Positions 23,513 to 33,479 of a stretch of 64,000 nucleotides of DNA are shown piece by piece. Positions within the stretch are counted from its first letter, which is position 1, and every line of letters begins with the position of its first letter. The notes beneath the pieces are model-generated. The model was not told the origin of the DNA, did no database searches, and saw only the letters and a list, made by a program, of their open reading frames with translations. This DNA comes from Calvatia gigantea (taxonomy: Eukaryota; Basidiomycota; Agaricomycetes; Agaricales; Lycoperdaceae), in assembly GCA_025093985.1 (NCBI GenBank), contig JACAAK010000010.1:1513501-1577500 (forward strand). Direction: 5' to 3'. Position numbers and translations under genes: made by a program.

Positions 23513-23928
23513 TGTTGAATCTCACTCCGTACCACTATGTTGGTTCAGTCTATTTATAGCTGAAACGGGGTTCGAGTATTTCACCTTCAGAGGGTTGATA
23601 ATAACGGACCATCACAGACTACGTACGCAGTAGTTGTACCGCCCTTCTGGTAGTCGGTTATACCCTCTGCATGGAACCTTCTAGTACATGCGTCGTACAC
23701 AGTATGCTCCAATTATGCTACTGGTAGTTAGACCTCACCCGTATAAGGGTTTAGAGTGCACAGACCAGGGATATTAGTATATATACCCTTATGTAGCATT
23801 GTAGTATGTATGCCTTTTAGCAATGCCCTTTGGCTACGCCCTTTGGTGTAAGACACTATGTCTTCTTACCTCTACGCTAGCTTCTCTAAGCATCGCTTCC
23901 CTTCTCCTCAAGACTCTCTGAGTACGCT
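23513..23928 (+). repeat. Right LTR of outer element, first part
   Basis: Begins TGTTGAATCTCAC and matches the left outer LTR from 17320 until AGTACGCT, where the inner element is inserted. The LTR resumes at 30744. The uninterrupted form, AGTACGCTGGTATAAG, is found in the left LTR near 17730-17750. Confidence 0.85.
23924..23928. repeat. Target-site duplication ACGCT, left copy of inner element
   Basis: ACGCT precedes the inner LTR here and follows the other inner LTR at 30744-30748. The undivided site occurs once in the left outer LTR. Confidence 0.85.
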
Positions 23929-24338
23929 TGTTAAGACGAGTACACCACAGTAGCTTCACGCTAGTGGCGGAGGGGAGTCGTACTCACTGGGTTTGTTGAG
24001 GTGGTAGTTATAGACCGTAGCTAGAGGATATCTTAGTGGAATGATGGGCGAAAGTGTAGACTTAATTGTCCAAAGAATATACGCATACTACATAGGTCTT
24101 ATATATCTAATGTCTCTGGTCTGTGCGCCGTTCTACCTAATACAGGTGAGGTCTTATCTGCCAGTAGCATATACAGAGCATACTGCGTACATTGTTCTAT
24201 TTAATAGACCATGACCAGCAACCTAGAGTGCGGTCTAGTACATTGTTCGTTATCTCTCTTCAAGAGTGAAGTACTCAAGAACCCGTTTCAGCTATAAATA
24301 GACTGAACCAACGCAGTGGTACGGATCGAGATTCAACA
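23929..24338 (-). repeat. 3' LTR of inner Copia element
   Basis: 410 bases, TGTTAAGACG...TTCAACA on the plus strand. Compared by eye with the 5' LTR at 30334-30743 there is one difference (GCGCCGTTC against GCGCCATTC). Just right of it, at 24339-24356, lies the polypurine tract (GTGAGGAGGAG on the minus strand). Confidence 0.9.
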
Positions 24339-24363
24339 CTCCTCCTCACTTGAAGGAGGGAGA

Positions 24364-27300
24364 TTAACCTTTCATCAATCGAGCGGTTTTATCCCATGCT
24401 TCGATATCGGAACCGAAAATTAGTCCGAGCTCAGGGCGGAAGAGATTGATTTTGGTTACGCCAAGATTCTTTGTAAAGATATCGGCGGGATTGTCTTGTG
24501 AAGACACATCACCAATAACAATTATTCCCTCCTCAACTAATTCTCGCACATAGTGGTAATGAATATCCACGTGCTTTGATCGTTTTTCAACAATGGGGTT
24601 TTCAGTCCAGAATTTAGACCCATCGTTGTCACCGTAGAGAATAGGAGTTGGGTGCTCAATATTGAGCTCCTCCAGAAGCTGTGACAGCCATTTCACTTGT
24701 CGTGAAGCGTCTGACAGTTCTTTGTATTCCGCCTCAGTGGACGATAGTGAAACCGTCTTTTGTCGTCGCGAAGTCCAGGTTACAGCACCAGACGCGATCA
24801 TACAAACGTTTCCTGAAACAGATCGGCGGGTTTCTGTATCTTGAGCCCAGTCCGAGTCACTGAGACATTCCAGCGTCACCGCGGATTTCCCAGTATCGCC
24901 TTCATATTTCAATGCATAGTTCCTTGTCATAGACAAGTACTTTAGTACATGAATTCCAGCGCGATAGTGCTCAGGAGCGGGGTTAGCGGCATGTTGTGCC
25001 AGCTTAACTACGGCAAAGGCTATGTCGGGCCTAGTACCGATCATCAAGTACATTAAGGATCCAACCAATTGTTGGTACTTTTGACGGAAGGGGTGCGATG
25101 CAGTTTCCTTATTCGTTATGAATTGGAAGCCGGCTGGTAATGGCGTTTTAGCCGCGGCGGATTGTGGAACCTGGAAGCGCTGCAAGATCTTATCCAGGTA
25201 TTTCACCTGTTGGATGAAGATTTGACGCTTGGAGTGATTCCTCGAGATTTTCATCCCAAGGAATTCTTCACAGGGACCGTGATCTCTGCATTCCCACTTT
25301 TTCGTGAACTTTCCCTTCAACTCTTTGAGGAGGGGGGAGTCTTTCTTTCCCAAGAAATTCACGTCATCAACGTAGACAATGGCTACAACTAGCTCTTTCG
25401 TCTTTGGATGTCTGTGAAAGTATACAGCGTAGTCGGATTTGCAGCGGGTAAATCCCAGCTCAATCATAGATTGATGCAATTCTTTCCACCACTGGCGACC
25501 GGCTTGTTTAAGGCCATAGATCGCTCGTTTAAGTCTCCATACTTTTCCTTCCTGCCCGGGAAGTCGAAACCCTTCGGGCTGTTCCATGTATATTTCCTCG
25601 TCCAGTTTGCCATATAAATAGGCTGTTTTTACGTTGACGCTATGCATATCCCAATCATGGATTGCAGCGAGTGCGAAGCTTACGCGCGCAGACTCATAGC
25701 GGACAACTGGTGAGAAAAGCTCGTTGTAGTCGATGCCTTCAATCTGCGAGAACCCTTTCGCAACTAAGCGAGCTCGCAGGCGGCCATCAGACTTCTCGAG
25801 AAATACCCAACGGTTTTTGACCGTCCTCCTTCCTTTCGGAAGATCTACCAATTCGTATACCCCACGTTTTTTCAACGCGTCGAGTTCTTCGATACACGCA
25901 GCCATCCATTTTGCCTTGATAGGCTCAGGAAGCTTAAGCATGTCACGGAAAGTTTCAGGCTCTCCGTGTGCGGTATTATGTACCGTCTGTATCAAAAAAT
26001 CGATCAACTTTACTCCTCCCTCAGCGACAAGCCTTTCAATGTCCATATCATTTACATCGTGAGATGTTGGATCATTGTTTTCAGGCATAGGCAGCAGTTC
26101 CGGACGTGGAGGGAGCTGAAATGGAGGTAAGTCAAAGGGTCGTGGCGGGTACCGCTCAGCACGAACTCTTTGCCTCACATATTCAGGATGGTTAGTCCTT
26201 GCTCTTCGCTCACGAATTTCTTCATCCGAAGGGGCATTGGCGCGTACGCGCTGCCTTTGCCTCTGCTGCTCTTGTCGGTGAGTCCGATCTATTTCTCTTT
26301 CAATCGAAATTGGACGCCTGTTGTCTCCATATGTATTACCTGGTCTGACAGGAGGCCTGCCTTGTCGTTCAGAACGACGCGGTTCTACCTGATCAGAACC
26401 AACAGCACGACGTTTGGGAACAGGAATTGGGAATTCCTCGTTTTGAGTATCCCATACATCCCTATCCACATGCCAATTATCACGTACATCAGGCTCCTCC
26501 TCAACGGTCGTTCCACGCGAAGGTGGCGACTCAGGTGGGGGAACCCAAGGTGGCGTATTGCCAGGTGATGGCCGTCGTGAATCAATGCTGTCTGGCGGAG
26601 TAGGATCTCGCCGGGGTAAAGGAGGTGAAGGCGGAGAATATTTCGGTTTAAATGGTGGAGAAACCGGGGGTAGCGTTACTGGATGATCAGGTGGAGGTGG
26701 AACAATTCCAGCGTCATCTGAAGATGGCGGAATAGGTGGTTCATTTCCTAATCCTGGTCTAGGCAGATTTCTCTCTCCTCCGTGATTTGGCCGGTTACTG
26801 CTATCCGGCACTGAATCGGGGCATTTAGGGAAATATCCCTCGTCGAACAAGGCATTTGGTGATATAAAGATCACGTTGCCTGTCGTGTGCCGCATAAAGA
26901 CGTAATTTTTACTGCCTTTATATCCAAGAAAGATCATAATCTCGGATTTTGCGGACAATTTGTTTGGGCGGATCTCATCGGGTAGATAAACATACGCGCC
27001 GCATCCAAACACACGAATATGGGACAGATTTGGCTTTTCCCTCGAATAACACTCAAAAGGTGTCTTCCACTGCAGACGCTGGACTGGTGTGCGATTATAT
27101 AAATGCACAGCTGTGTTCAACGCAAATTCCCACCACGAGTCAGGTAGACATGCCTGTAGCCTTATAGCTTGGGCTTTCTCGTGTAGGGTGCGGTTCAGTC
27201 GCTCTGCTCTCCCATTCTGCTGATGCGCATAGGGAGCAGTGGTCTCGTGGGTAATTCCACGTGCCGCGAGTCCTGCCAATAACTTTTCATTGACATATTC

Positions 27301-30135
27301 TCCTCCATTATCGGTGCGAAGTCGTTTGACTCGCATTCCGGAGAGGTTCTCCAACGCACTGATTAGCTGAATTAGCTTTTCAGGAGCCTCAGACTTCTTT
27401 CGAAGGAGGACTACGTGTGCGTGAGAAGAAAAGTCATCAAGAAACGTCATAGCCCATTTATATTTATGGTAGCTAATGACGGGCAGTTCCAGCAAGTCTG
27501 AGTGACATAGCTCAAAGACCGCGGTGGCTCGCTTGGAGTTAATCGGGAAGGGGTTATTATGCATTTTCCCCTTGGCACAGCCGTCGCAAATGCCTTTCCG
27601 AGTAGATGGTGCGGGAATTGACGCGATGCCCTCAACGTGCTTTGGAAGCTCGGAGAGCGCGCGATCCGAAGGATGTCCCATTCGACGATGCCAATCGATG
27701 TAATCAAGTTGGCGTAAAGTCAACGCTACTGGATTCTCCTTGCTATTGTGCAAGACATACGTGTGCACCGTATGTACGTTGTTTTTAAACAAACGATGAG
27801 GCCAGGCGGATAATACAGCACTTCCTGATTTATCACGGATGGTGGTTCCTTTAACGGTTGCCTCTAAAACATAGCCGTTCCGAAGAATCTGGCCGGAGGA
27901 CATTAACCGTTCTGTGATTTCTTTGATATAAAAGACCGGCGCAATACACGAAGTAGCGCTCTTGGACTTTCCCTTGTCTGACACGTCATGCTGGAAAATC
28001 ACAGACCCTCGTCCAGTCATTTCATAAATCCGGTTGCCAGCGGCTTGTATAAGCCCGAAATGGCCCATCTTAACCTCTGCGAAATCAGAGAGATAACCGG
28101 TGACATGGTACGATGCTCCCGAATCAAGGAGCCAGTCTGCGTTATTCACAGAGTGTTTGTGCCCTTCTTCTCGACACTTTTGGCACTGAGACAAATCACA
28201 GATGTGATATGTAATGATCTGATTAAGATCCTCGTGCTCCTCGTGGAGTTCTGACCTTAACTTGTCTGAATACTCGTGATTATTCACGGTATATGTAGCA
28301 TTAATCTTACTTTCCAGCTTAGAGTTTCCAGCGGAATAAGCAGAAGGGGAAACGCCTTGGGCGCGTTTCCAGCATACATTGCAGTTAACAAAGTCTGTAC
28401 AGCGGTGTCTACGACGAGTCCCTACAGGAGGCGGACGACGTGCTACATCTGCATAGGTGCCCCGCTCTCTTCGGCGGCCACCTGGTCGTCCCAACTCAAC
28501 TTCGGAATCTCCAGGGCGTCCTGCTCCGAGGCGGACAGGCCCTGCGTCTGTATCGTTCCGTCCCATCCGTTGATGGGGCTGCACATCCTCTTCTGTGTCA
28601 GAACAAGAATAATAGTCAGTCGAAGGTACTGACCCGCACCCTCCATCGGAACCGTAGTCGGTGTCCGAGTCGTTGTCATCTAAGACCGACTCGAGGACAG
28701 ACTCGATTTCCTTCGGTGCCTGCTTCTTCTTGAGCGGCTTGGGTTTCTTGATAATCGCCGGCTTGTTATACACAGGGGCCGGCCATGCGATCTCGTCTTC
28801 CTCCCTCGTGACGGTGGATGGATTCTGATCTACATCCATTTCGTCGAAACGCTTCCACATCTCCTCCGAACTCTCGCCCGACGATGAAATTGAATCGAGA
28901 CGTTTGTCCCAATTCTTCAAGGCGGTAACCTTGGCTTTCACCGAAGGTTTGTGATGGGCTTCGGGCTCGGGCGCAGTGATGCGCGACGCGAGCGGAGTGG
29001 CATTGCTGCCGGTGGCAGCAGAGCTAGATGCAACGGGAGTATTCTTGGCTCGACGCGTTGCTTCTACGAGGGAACGAGTGGATGGTGGCGGCACAGTATG
29101 TGCCTGCGACACGAAATCCACATCCTGAATGTAACCGGAAGAGGTGGCGGCATTGCCTTGCGCACCTCCCTCCTTTCCCTTTCCTTTTCCTTTTCCTCGG
29201 GGGCGCCATCGGCGTTTCTTCTCGCCGTCGCCTTCTCCTCCAGATGGCTTTTGCTGTTGCTGCTGCTGCTGCTGCTGCTGGGGCTTTTTAGACCCCGAAG
29301 GTTGCTGCTGACCTTGCGGTCGCTGCTGCCCTCCTTGCTGCTGGCGCTGCTGCTGCTGCTGCTGCCCACCTCCCTGTCGTGGAGTGAAGCGCGCTCGTTG
29401 CGCGTGGGCGGTCTGGTTGGAGGCGTAAGCGGCAATAATGCCGCTTCGGGCCTTATCCCACGTCAGCTCGTGAAGCGACGTGTTCGAGGTGAGGAGCGTC
29501 TGAGCTACGTGGCTCAAAGACGAGTGGAGGGAGTGGAGGAGGATCATCGTTTCAATCTCCGGGGCGATGCCACTATCCATGGCGTCAAGCTGCCCGAAGA
29601 TCTGCTGGAGCTCGCTCATCTTGAGCGAGGGATCACCTCCGAGAGGGAGCTCAAACGTTATAGCACGAATGAACTCATTGTAGACCTGAGCTGGTCCAGG
29701 AAGGCCGTATTGGCCCTGCAACTGGGACCAGAGAGCGCGAGCATCCCGGGCAGAATGCTTTAACATGCTATTGGGGAGAGTTGCCTCAATCAACCCTAAA
29801 GCACGCATTCGGAGGTTGTTGGCCATACCAACACTGCGGCGCTCCTCAGCAGTCGCAGGAATTGGAGTTCCTGGTCGTGCGGGACGTGCCGGCGAAGTGC
29901 TAGTTGCCGGGGTTGCAGGGTGCTCAGGCCCGTAAGCCTGCTCGTATTGGACGGGTTCGTCCATGGCTCCAGAGAAGTCCCATCCAGTCCAGGAGCAGTC
30001 GTTTAAGGAAATGCACATAAGTGCAGACCGAAGGCGAAGCGACCAGATGGTGTAGTTACCCGTCCCAGTAAGGACGGGAAGCTGCCCGCTAGGGGTTTGA
30101 ACGAAGCCCTGCGGAGCAGGGGCCGGTTTCGACAT
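24364..30135 (-). CDS. Copia gag-pol polyprotein
   Basis: The first ATG of the long open frame is at 30133-30135 (MSKPAPAPQGF), giving about 1923 residues without stop or frameshift. In order: a gag domain of the UBN2/retrotran_gag type (about 1-240), a Gln-rich tract (about 255-300), a basic and acidic linker, aspartic protease NADWLLDSGASYH (about 670), integrase zinc-binding WHRRMGH...CDGCAKGK (about 818-850), integrase core with HSDLLE, RTDNGGEY and QQNGRAERLN (about 880-980), and a proline-rich linker. Then comes reverse transcriptase with VKTAYLYGKLDEEIYMEQPEGF (about 1505) and YVDDV (about 1585), and RNase H with SDSDWAQ, SLSSTEAEY and DNPADIFTK (about 1760-1885). The domain order protease-integrase-RT-RNase H defines Copia. 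No canonical CX2CX4HX4C zinc knuckle is seen; a Cys/His cluster CDLSQCQKCREEGH precedes the protease. Confidence 0.95.
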   Translation of the reverse strand: MSKPAPAPQGFVQTPSGQLPVLTGTGNYTIWSLRLRSALMCISLNDCSWTGWDFSGAMDEPVQYEQAYGPEHPATPATSTSPARPARPGTPIPATAEERRSVGMANNLRMRALGLIEATLPNSMLKHSARDARALWSQLQGQYGLPGPAQVYNEFIRAITFELPLGGDPSLKMSELQQIFGQLDAMDSGIAPEIETMILLHSLHSSLSHVAQTLLTSNTSLHELTWDKARSGIIAAYASNQTAHAQRARFTPRQGGGQQQQQQRQQQGGQQRPQGQQQPSGSKKPQQQQQQQQQQKPSGGEGDGEKKRRWRPRGKGKGKGKEGGAQGNAATSSGYIQDVDFVSQAHTVPPPSTRSLVEATRRAKNTPVASSSAATGSNATPLASRITAPEPEAHHKPSVKAKVTALKNWDKRLDSISSSGESSEEMWKRFDEMDVDQNPSTVTREEDEIAWPAPVYNKPAIIKKPKPLKKKQAPKEIESVLESVLDDNDSDTDYGSDGGCGSVPSTDYYSCSDTEEDVQPHQRMGRNDTDAGPVRLGAGRPGDSEVELGRPGGRRRERGTYADVARRPPPVGTRRRHRCTDFVNCNVCWKRAQGVSPSAYSAGNSKLESKINATYTVNNHEYSDKLRSELHEEHEDLNQIITYHICDLSQCQKCREEGHKHSVNNADWLLDSGASYHVTGYLSDFAEVKMGHFGLIQAAGNRIYEMTGRGSVIFQHDVSDKGKSKSATSCIAPVFYIKEITERLMSSGQILRNGYVLEATVKGTTIRDKSGSAVLSAWPHRLFKNNVHTVHTYVLHNSKENPVALTLRQLDYIDWHRRMGHPSDRALSELPKHVEGIASIPAPSTRKGICDGCAKGKMHNNPFPINSKRATAVFELCHSDLLELPVISYHKYKWAMTFLDDFSSHAHVVLLRKKSEAPEKLIQLISALENLSGMRVKRLRTDNGGEYVNEKLLAGLAARGITHETTAPYAHQQNGRAERLNRTLHEKAQAIRLQACLPDSWWEFALNTAVHLYNRTPVQRLQWKTPFECYSREKPNLSHIRVFGCGAYVYLPDEIRPNKLSAKSEIMIFLGYKGSKNYVFMRHTTGNVIFISPNALFDEGYFPKCPDSVPDSSNRPNHGGERNLPRPGLGNEPPIPPSSDDAGIVPPPPDHPVTLPPVSPPFKPKYSPPSPPLPRRDPTPPDSIDSRRPSPGNTPPWVPPPESPPSRGTTVEEEPDVRDNWHVDRDVWDTQNEEFPIPVPKRRAVGSDQVEPRRSERQGRPPVRPGNTYGDNRRPISIEREIDRTHRQEQQRQRQRVRANAPSDEEIRERRARTNHPEYVRQRVRAERYPPRPFDLPPFQLPPRPELLPMPENNDPTSHDVNDMDIERLVAEGGVKLIDFLIQTVHNTAHGEPETFRDMLKLPEPIKAKWMAACIEELDALKKRGVYELVDLPKGRRTVKNRWVFLEKSDGRLRARLVAKGFSQIEGIDYNELFSPVVRYESARVSFALAAIHDWDMHSVNVKTAYLYGKLDEEIYMEQPEGFRLPGQEGKVWRLKRAIYGLKQAGRQWWKELHQSMIELGFTRCKSDYAVYFHRHPKTKELVVAIVYVDDVNFLGKKDSPLLKELKGKFTKKWECRDHGPCEEFLGMKISRNHSKRQIFIQQVKYLDKILQRFQVPQSAAAKTPLPAGFQFITNKETASHPFRQKYQQLVGSLMYLMIGTRPDIAFAVVKLAQHAANPAPEHYRAGIHVLKYLSMTRNYALKYEGDTGKSAVTLECLSDSDWAQDTETRRSVSGNVCMIASGAVTWTSRRQKTVSLSSTEAEYKELSDASRQVKWLSQLLEELNIEHPTPILYGDNDGSKFWTENPIVEKRSKHVDIHYHYVRELVEEGIIVIGDVSSQDNPADIFTKNLGVTKINLFRPELGLIFGSDIEAWDKTARLMKG

Positions 30136-30333
30136 ATCTAAGAATAGGGTAAACACGCGTTAGCATCATGTAGGACTGCAGTGCGTGATGCACGCGTCGC
30201 AACATGGGGCAGACACAGGGATCAAATGGACCAAAGGACCACCGTCTCCCAGGTTGCGTACGACCGTAGCCTCCTACACTCTACCAGCGTTGCTAAACGC
30301 GGTTGGAGTGAGCGGCGGTCGGGGCCCATAACC

Positions 30334-30743
30334 TGTTAAGACGAGTACACCACAGTAGCTTCACGCTAGTGGCGGAGGGGAGTCGTACTCACTGGGTTTG
30401 TTGAGGTGGTAGTTATAGACCGTAGCTAGAGGATATCTTAGTGGAATGATGGGCGAAAGTGTAGACTTAATTGTCCAAAGAATATACGCATACTACATAG
30501 GTCTTATATATCTAATGTCTCTGGTCTGTGCGCCATTCTACCTAATACAGGTGAGGTCTTATCTGCCAGTAGCATATACAGAGCATACTGCGTACATTGT
30601 TCTATTTAATAGACCATGACCAGCAACCTAGAGTGCGGTCTAGTACATTGTTCGTTATCTCTCTTCAAGAGTGAAGTACTCAAGAACCCGTTTCAGCTAT
30701 AAATAGACTGAACCAACGCAGTGGTACGGATCGAGATTCAACA
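30334..30743 (-). repeat. 5' LTR of inner Copia element
   Basis: 410 bases, copy of 23929-24338. On the minus strand it begins TGTTGAATCTCGATCC with a TATTTATAG box about 35 bases in. The primer-binding site GGTTATGGGCCC abuts its inner end (30322-30333). Confidence 0.9.
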
Positions 30744-30890
30744 ACGCTGGTATAAGCAGGACTATGTCCGCTACCATGTGCATCTCCTACTGGACTGTCT
30801 CCCGGATGAATACGACTACCCTCCACCACTGACGCCTACACGCTTAGGTAGTGTGAACTTATATTGGGATGTCTACTCGTTCTCTCAACA
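30744..30890 (+). repeat. Right LTR of outer element, second part
   Basis: Starts with the duplicated ACGCT and continues GGTATAAGCAGGACTATG to CTCTCAACA, matching 17734-17865. GCGTG, the outer target duplication, follows at 30891-30895. Confidence 0.85.
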
Positions 30891-30895
30891 GCGTG

Positions 30896-32230
30896 ATAAC
30901 TTTTCGAAGTGCAACCCGCAGAGGTTCACGGAGTAAATGGTTGAAGAGCGAATTAGTACTTCTGGTGTCGGTTCGCCGGATCGGCACCCCGTCAACGCGT
31001 CAATGTGAACTGGTGAATCAAATGTGTGTATTCTTCAAATATGACGCACTTTACACTTTTTGAAGTCGACATGGCGTTAATACAACCTGTGTCACATCGC
31101 CTTGTCAATGCAGTAAATACTGCCGAACACCCCTAGAAACATGACGGGAACGCATAGCGAAGCCGAAATATCTTTTCTTGTCTATGGTATTCCCCAGTGT
31201 GGGGAACGCTGGAGAAGTCCTCAGGCTTCAATATCAATGTTTGTCACTCTTTGTTCCCTACAATTCCTCTGATAGTGCTCCGTCCGAGTAGATATTGACT
31301 CCGCTGCAAGGCGGACGGGTCATGCAAAATTGGATGTTAATACGACGGCTATTGCCGCCAACTCCGCATTGGCTTACACACCCCGGACTTGTACTGGGAT
31401 TGCACCTCGAAGTACAGCACACTGACTGGTTGGACGGCCTTCTTGAGACATCCCTGGAATTATCATGGGGAGATTGTTAATCAAATATACGTCCAACCCA
31501 GCCTGGACCAGGTTTTGGATCGTTCCCAGAACATGTTCTGCCGATATTGCCAATGAAAACCGCGATTTTTTTTTGTGCAGTTGGGTTGGGCCGTCGATAC
31601 GGGGAAAGTGGAACAGTCAATCTACTTGATAATATCACCTAAGCAGCGAGTAAAAGAAGACGGCATACTTGGGAGTTTGTGTGCGTGAGTAGCGACACGG
31701 CTCGCTGGTGGATACTAGCTTGTTGGAGTGTAAAGAAATGACCTTAGATCGGCTGGTCCCAGAGTAATATGTACGACAACTTCAGCAACTTCAAACGTAC
31801 ACTGTGGCCAGGACAAACGAAGCACATTTATCTGAGGCGGAAAATAAAAAAAAGAAAGACGAAGTCGGTGGTATGTCGGGCAGAAAATTGGTTACAGCAC
31901 ACTGAGGCAGGCGTACAATTGTAGAAAAACTCCTTAAAGGAACTGACACGGATTAGAAGTTGAATATGAACATGTATCGAGGTCCAAGGATGTAGAAAGA
32001 TTAAGGCAGAAGGTTGTGAAGAGAGCGACGTGTACGCGGAATGCATCCCATCTGGCGATAAAAGTTACTTAAAATAGCGAGTGGAGGAAGCCGTTAAAGG
32101 GCGCGTCCCAGTCATAGGACAAATCGGCGAGGATACCAATGTGAAAAGGTAACGCGGTTGAACTGAAGGATCGGAAGGACTATGCAATGTGAATCAGCAC
32201 GGTCGACTGAGGGTACCAATGGTACCCACC
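30896..32230. other. Spacer: end of first duplication unit and flank of second
   Basis: Bases 30896-30925 continue the sequence interrupted at 17319 and match 33110-33140. About 31120-31285 match 15850-15990 and about 32020-32230 match 16025-16428. The ~740 bases between (31285-32020) are absent from the other copy and carry no recognisable gene. Confidence 0.5.
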
Positions 32231-32802
32231 TCAGAGTCCAATGGCAGCCTTTGCCAAGCGGTCGCTCCACCGGTTGTACTTCCTATGGACGCGCCAGAAA
32301 CGTACGCGAATGCGATTCCTCTCGAGGTAATTAATGAGTTTTTCCAGTTTCAGGAAATCCTCCTTATTGGTCACCGGTTTTCCATCCGAAGTTACCCACC
32401 CATTTTTGTTCCATTTGTCGATCCAACCCCTCATGGCATTGACGAGATATGCGGAATCTGAGATAACACTACGCCCTCCGTACAACAAATTTCTTCTTCA
32501 ACGACAAGTTGCTTGACGTGTTTCAATGCAGCTATGGCAGCACAAATTTCGGCACGTTGGTTGGTCTGGGGCCCGTGTGTGAGGGGCGCGGACACATTGA
32601 AAGGCGATTTGCGGTGGATGTAGGCACCGATTCCAGCCCGAGCGTTTGGTGTCCCGTTTCCCGAGCAAGCACCGTCGATGTATATCGCTATGTCCTTGGT
32701 TTCGTTTATGGTGCACCGTTTACAATTTTCGCAATGGTAGACTATACTGTCTGGATCCGACATTCCATCGACGGGGACAGGAACGTAGATTGGGTGGCTC
32801 AT
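32231..32802 (-). pseudogene. RNase H1-like pseudogene (one-base deletion)
   Basis: Begins at the ATG 32800-32802 (MSHPIYVPVPVDG), closely similar to the copy at 16428-17000. It keeps IYIDGACSGNGT and NQRAEICAAIAAL. At about 32468 one base is missing within the codons for VVLISDSAY, so the first frame goes on as SQIPHIS and stops. The correct frame resumes one register away with ISDSAYLVNAM and runs on through RKYNRWSDRLAKAAIGL to the stop at 32231-32233. All four acidic residues are still encoded, but in two frames, so decay is recent. Confidence 0.75.
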
Positions 32803-33479
32803 GATGAGGTACCGGTAAGTGAAAGAGGGGATTGCGTTGAAGTTGTGGAAGGGCCCAAGTGTCATTTAAATATCGTTTGGCGCCAATCCGAATAAGGAAA
32901 GACGTGCAATGACTCCTATTTTGACTCTCAGGGAAGGCCCTGGAAGGTCTGACGTCTAATTGAAAAGACAACAACCCCAGCAGCTGCAAGACATAAGGAT
33001 CTCCCAATTCGGGGAATGCGGTCGGTCGTCGAGAGAACTTCTGGGGAGGGAGGTGAAATCGCGACATACAAAAAAATTGCGCACCGGACCAGCGATTTCG
33101 AGTAGCGTGATAACCCTTCAGAGTGCATCTTACAGAGGCAGTAGATACCCGAATAGCGGATTAGCGCCCCAGTAACCGCAGGAATTCTACTGGAGAAAGT
33201 ACGTGATTAGTCCTCGCGAGACAAGGGGTTCACTTGCAATACAGACACATGCCTTGACGATAATTGATACATGCACGTTTTGTGTCGGGAACCGGATGAG
33301 GCCATATAATATAAAATTTAACAAGAGGGAAACCTAGACCGAGTACAATAGCGCGGGGAGGAATGGAACAGTGAAAAGGGGACCCAGAGAAGATGAGCCG
33401 AAGGCCTATGTGGTGTGCGAATTGCGAACTAAGTAGCGTATTCAAGCAGTGGAACGAGAATACCCACCAGCAGGTGTAA

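Larger units (their letters stand above)
23929..30743 (-). mobile_element. Inner Copia LTR retrotransposon, complete and apparently recent
   Basis: A 6.8-kb Ty1/Copia element on the minus strand with two 410-bp LTRs differing at one base, a 5-bp target duplication ACGCT, a primer-binding site matching the initiator-tRNA anticodon stem, a polypurine tract and one uninterrupted gag-pol frame. It is inserted in inverse orientation into the right LTR of a decayed relative. All parts needed for autonomous movement are visible. The near-identity of the LTRs, which are identical at insertion, indicates a young insertion. Confidence 0.92.
17315..30895 (+). mobile_element. Outer, decayed Copia-family LTR retrotransposon, carrying a nested inner Copia
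   Basis: The element has LTRs at 17320-17865 and 23513-23928/30744-30890 and a 5-bp target duplication GCGTG. Its internal part, 17866-23512, runs on the plus strand. It starts with the primer-binding sequence GGTTATGGGCCCCGACC, followed by a leader and gag start alignable with the inner Copia (about 17866-18240). Near 20285-20430 it still aligns to the integrase region (the bases for TDNGGE and the following HQQNGRAERL stretch). Near 23110-23510 it aligns to the RNase H end and the 3' tail, up to a polypurine tract GTGAGGAGGAG before the LTR. All reading frames are full of stops, so it is dead. Two parts are not explained by homology to the inner element: 18240-19000 and the ~50-bp tandem repeats at 22130-22850. 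Confidence 0.8.

Noticed and set aside
28951..29763. 270-codon plus-strand open frame with Leu-rich runs
   Set aside because: It is the antisense of the Gln-rich and low-complexity gag region of the inner Copia, so the length is a shadow effect.
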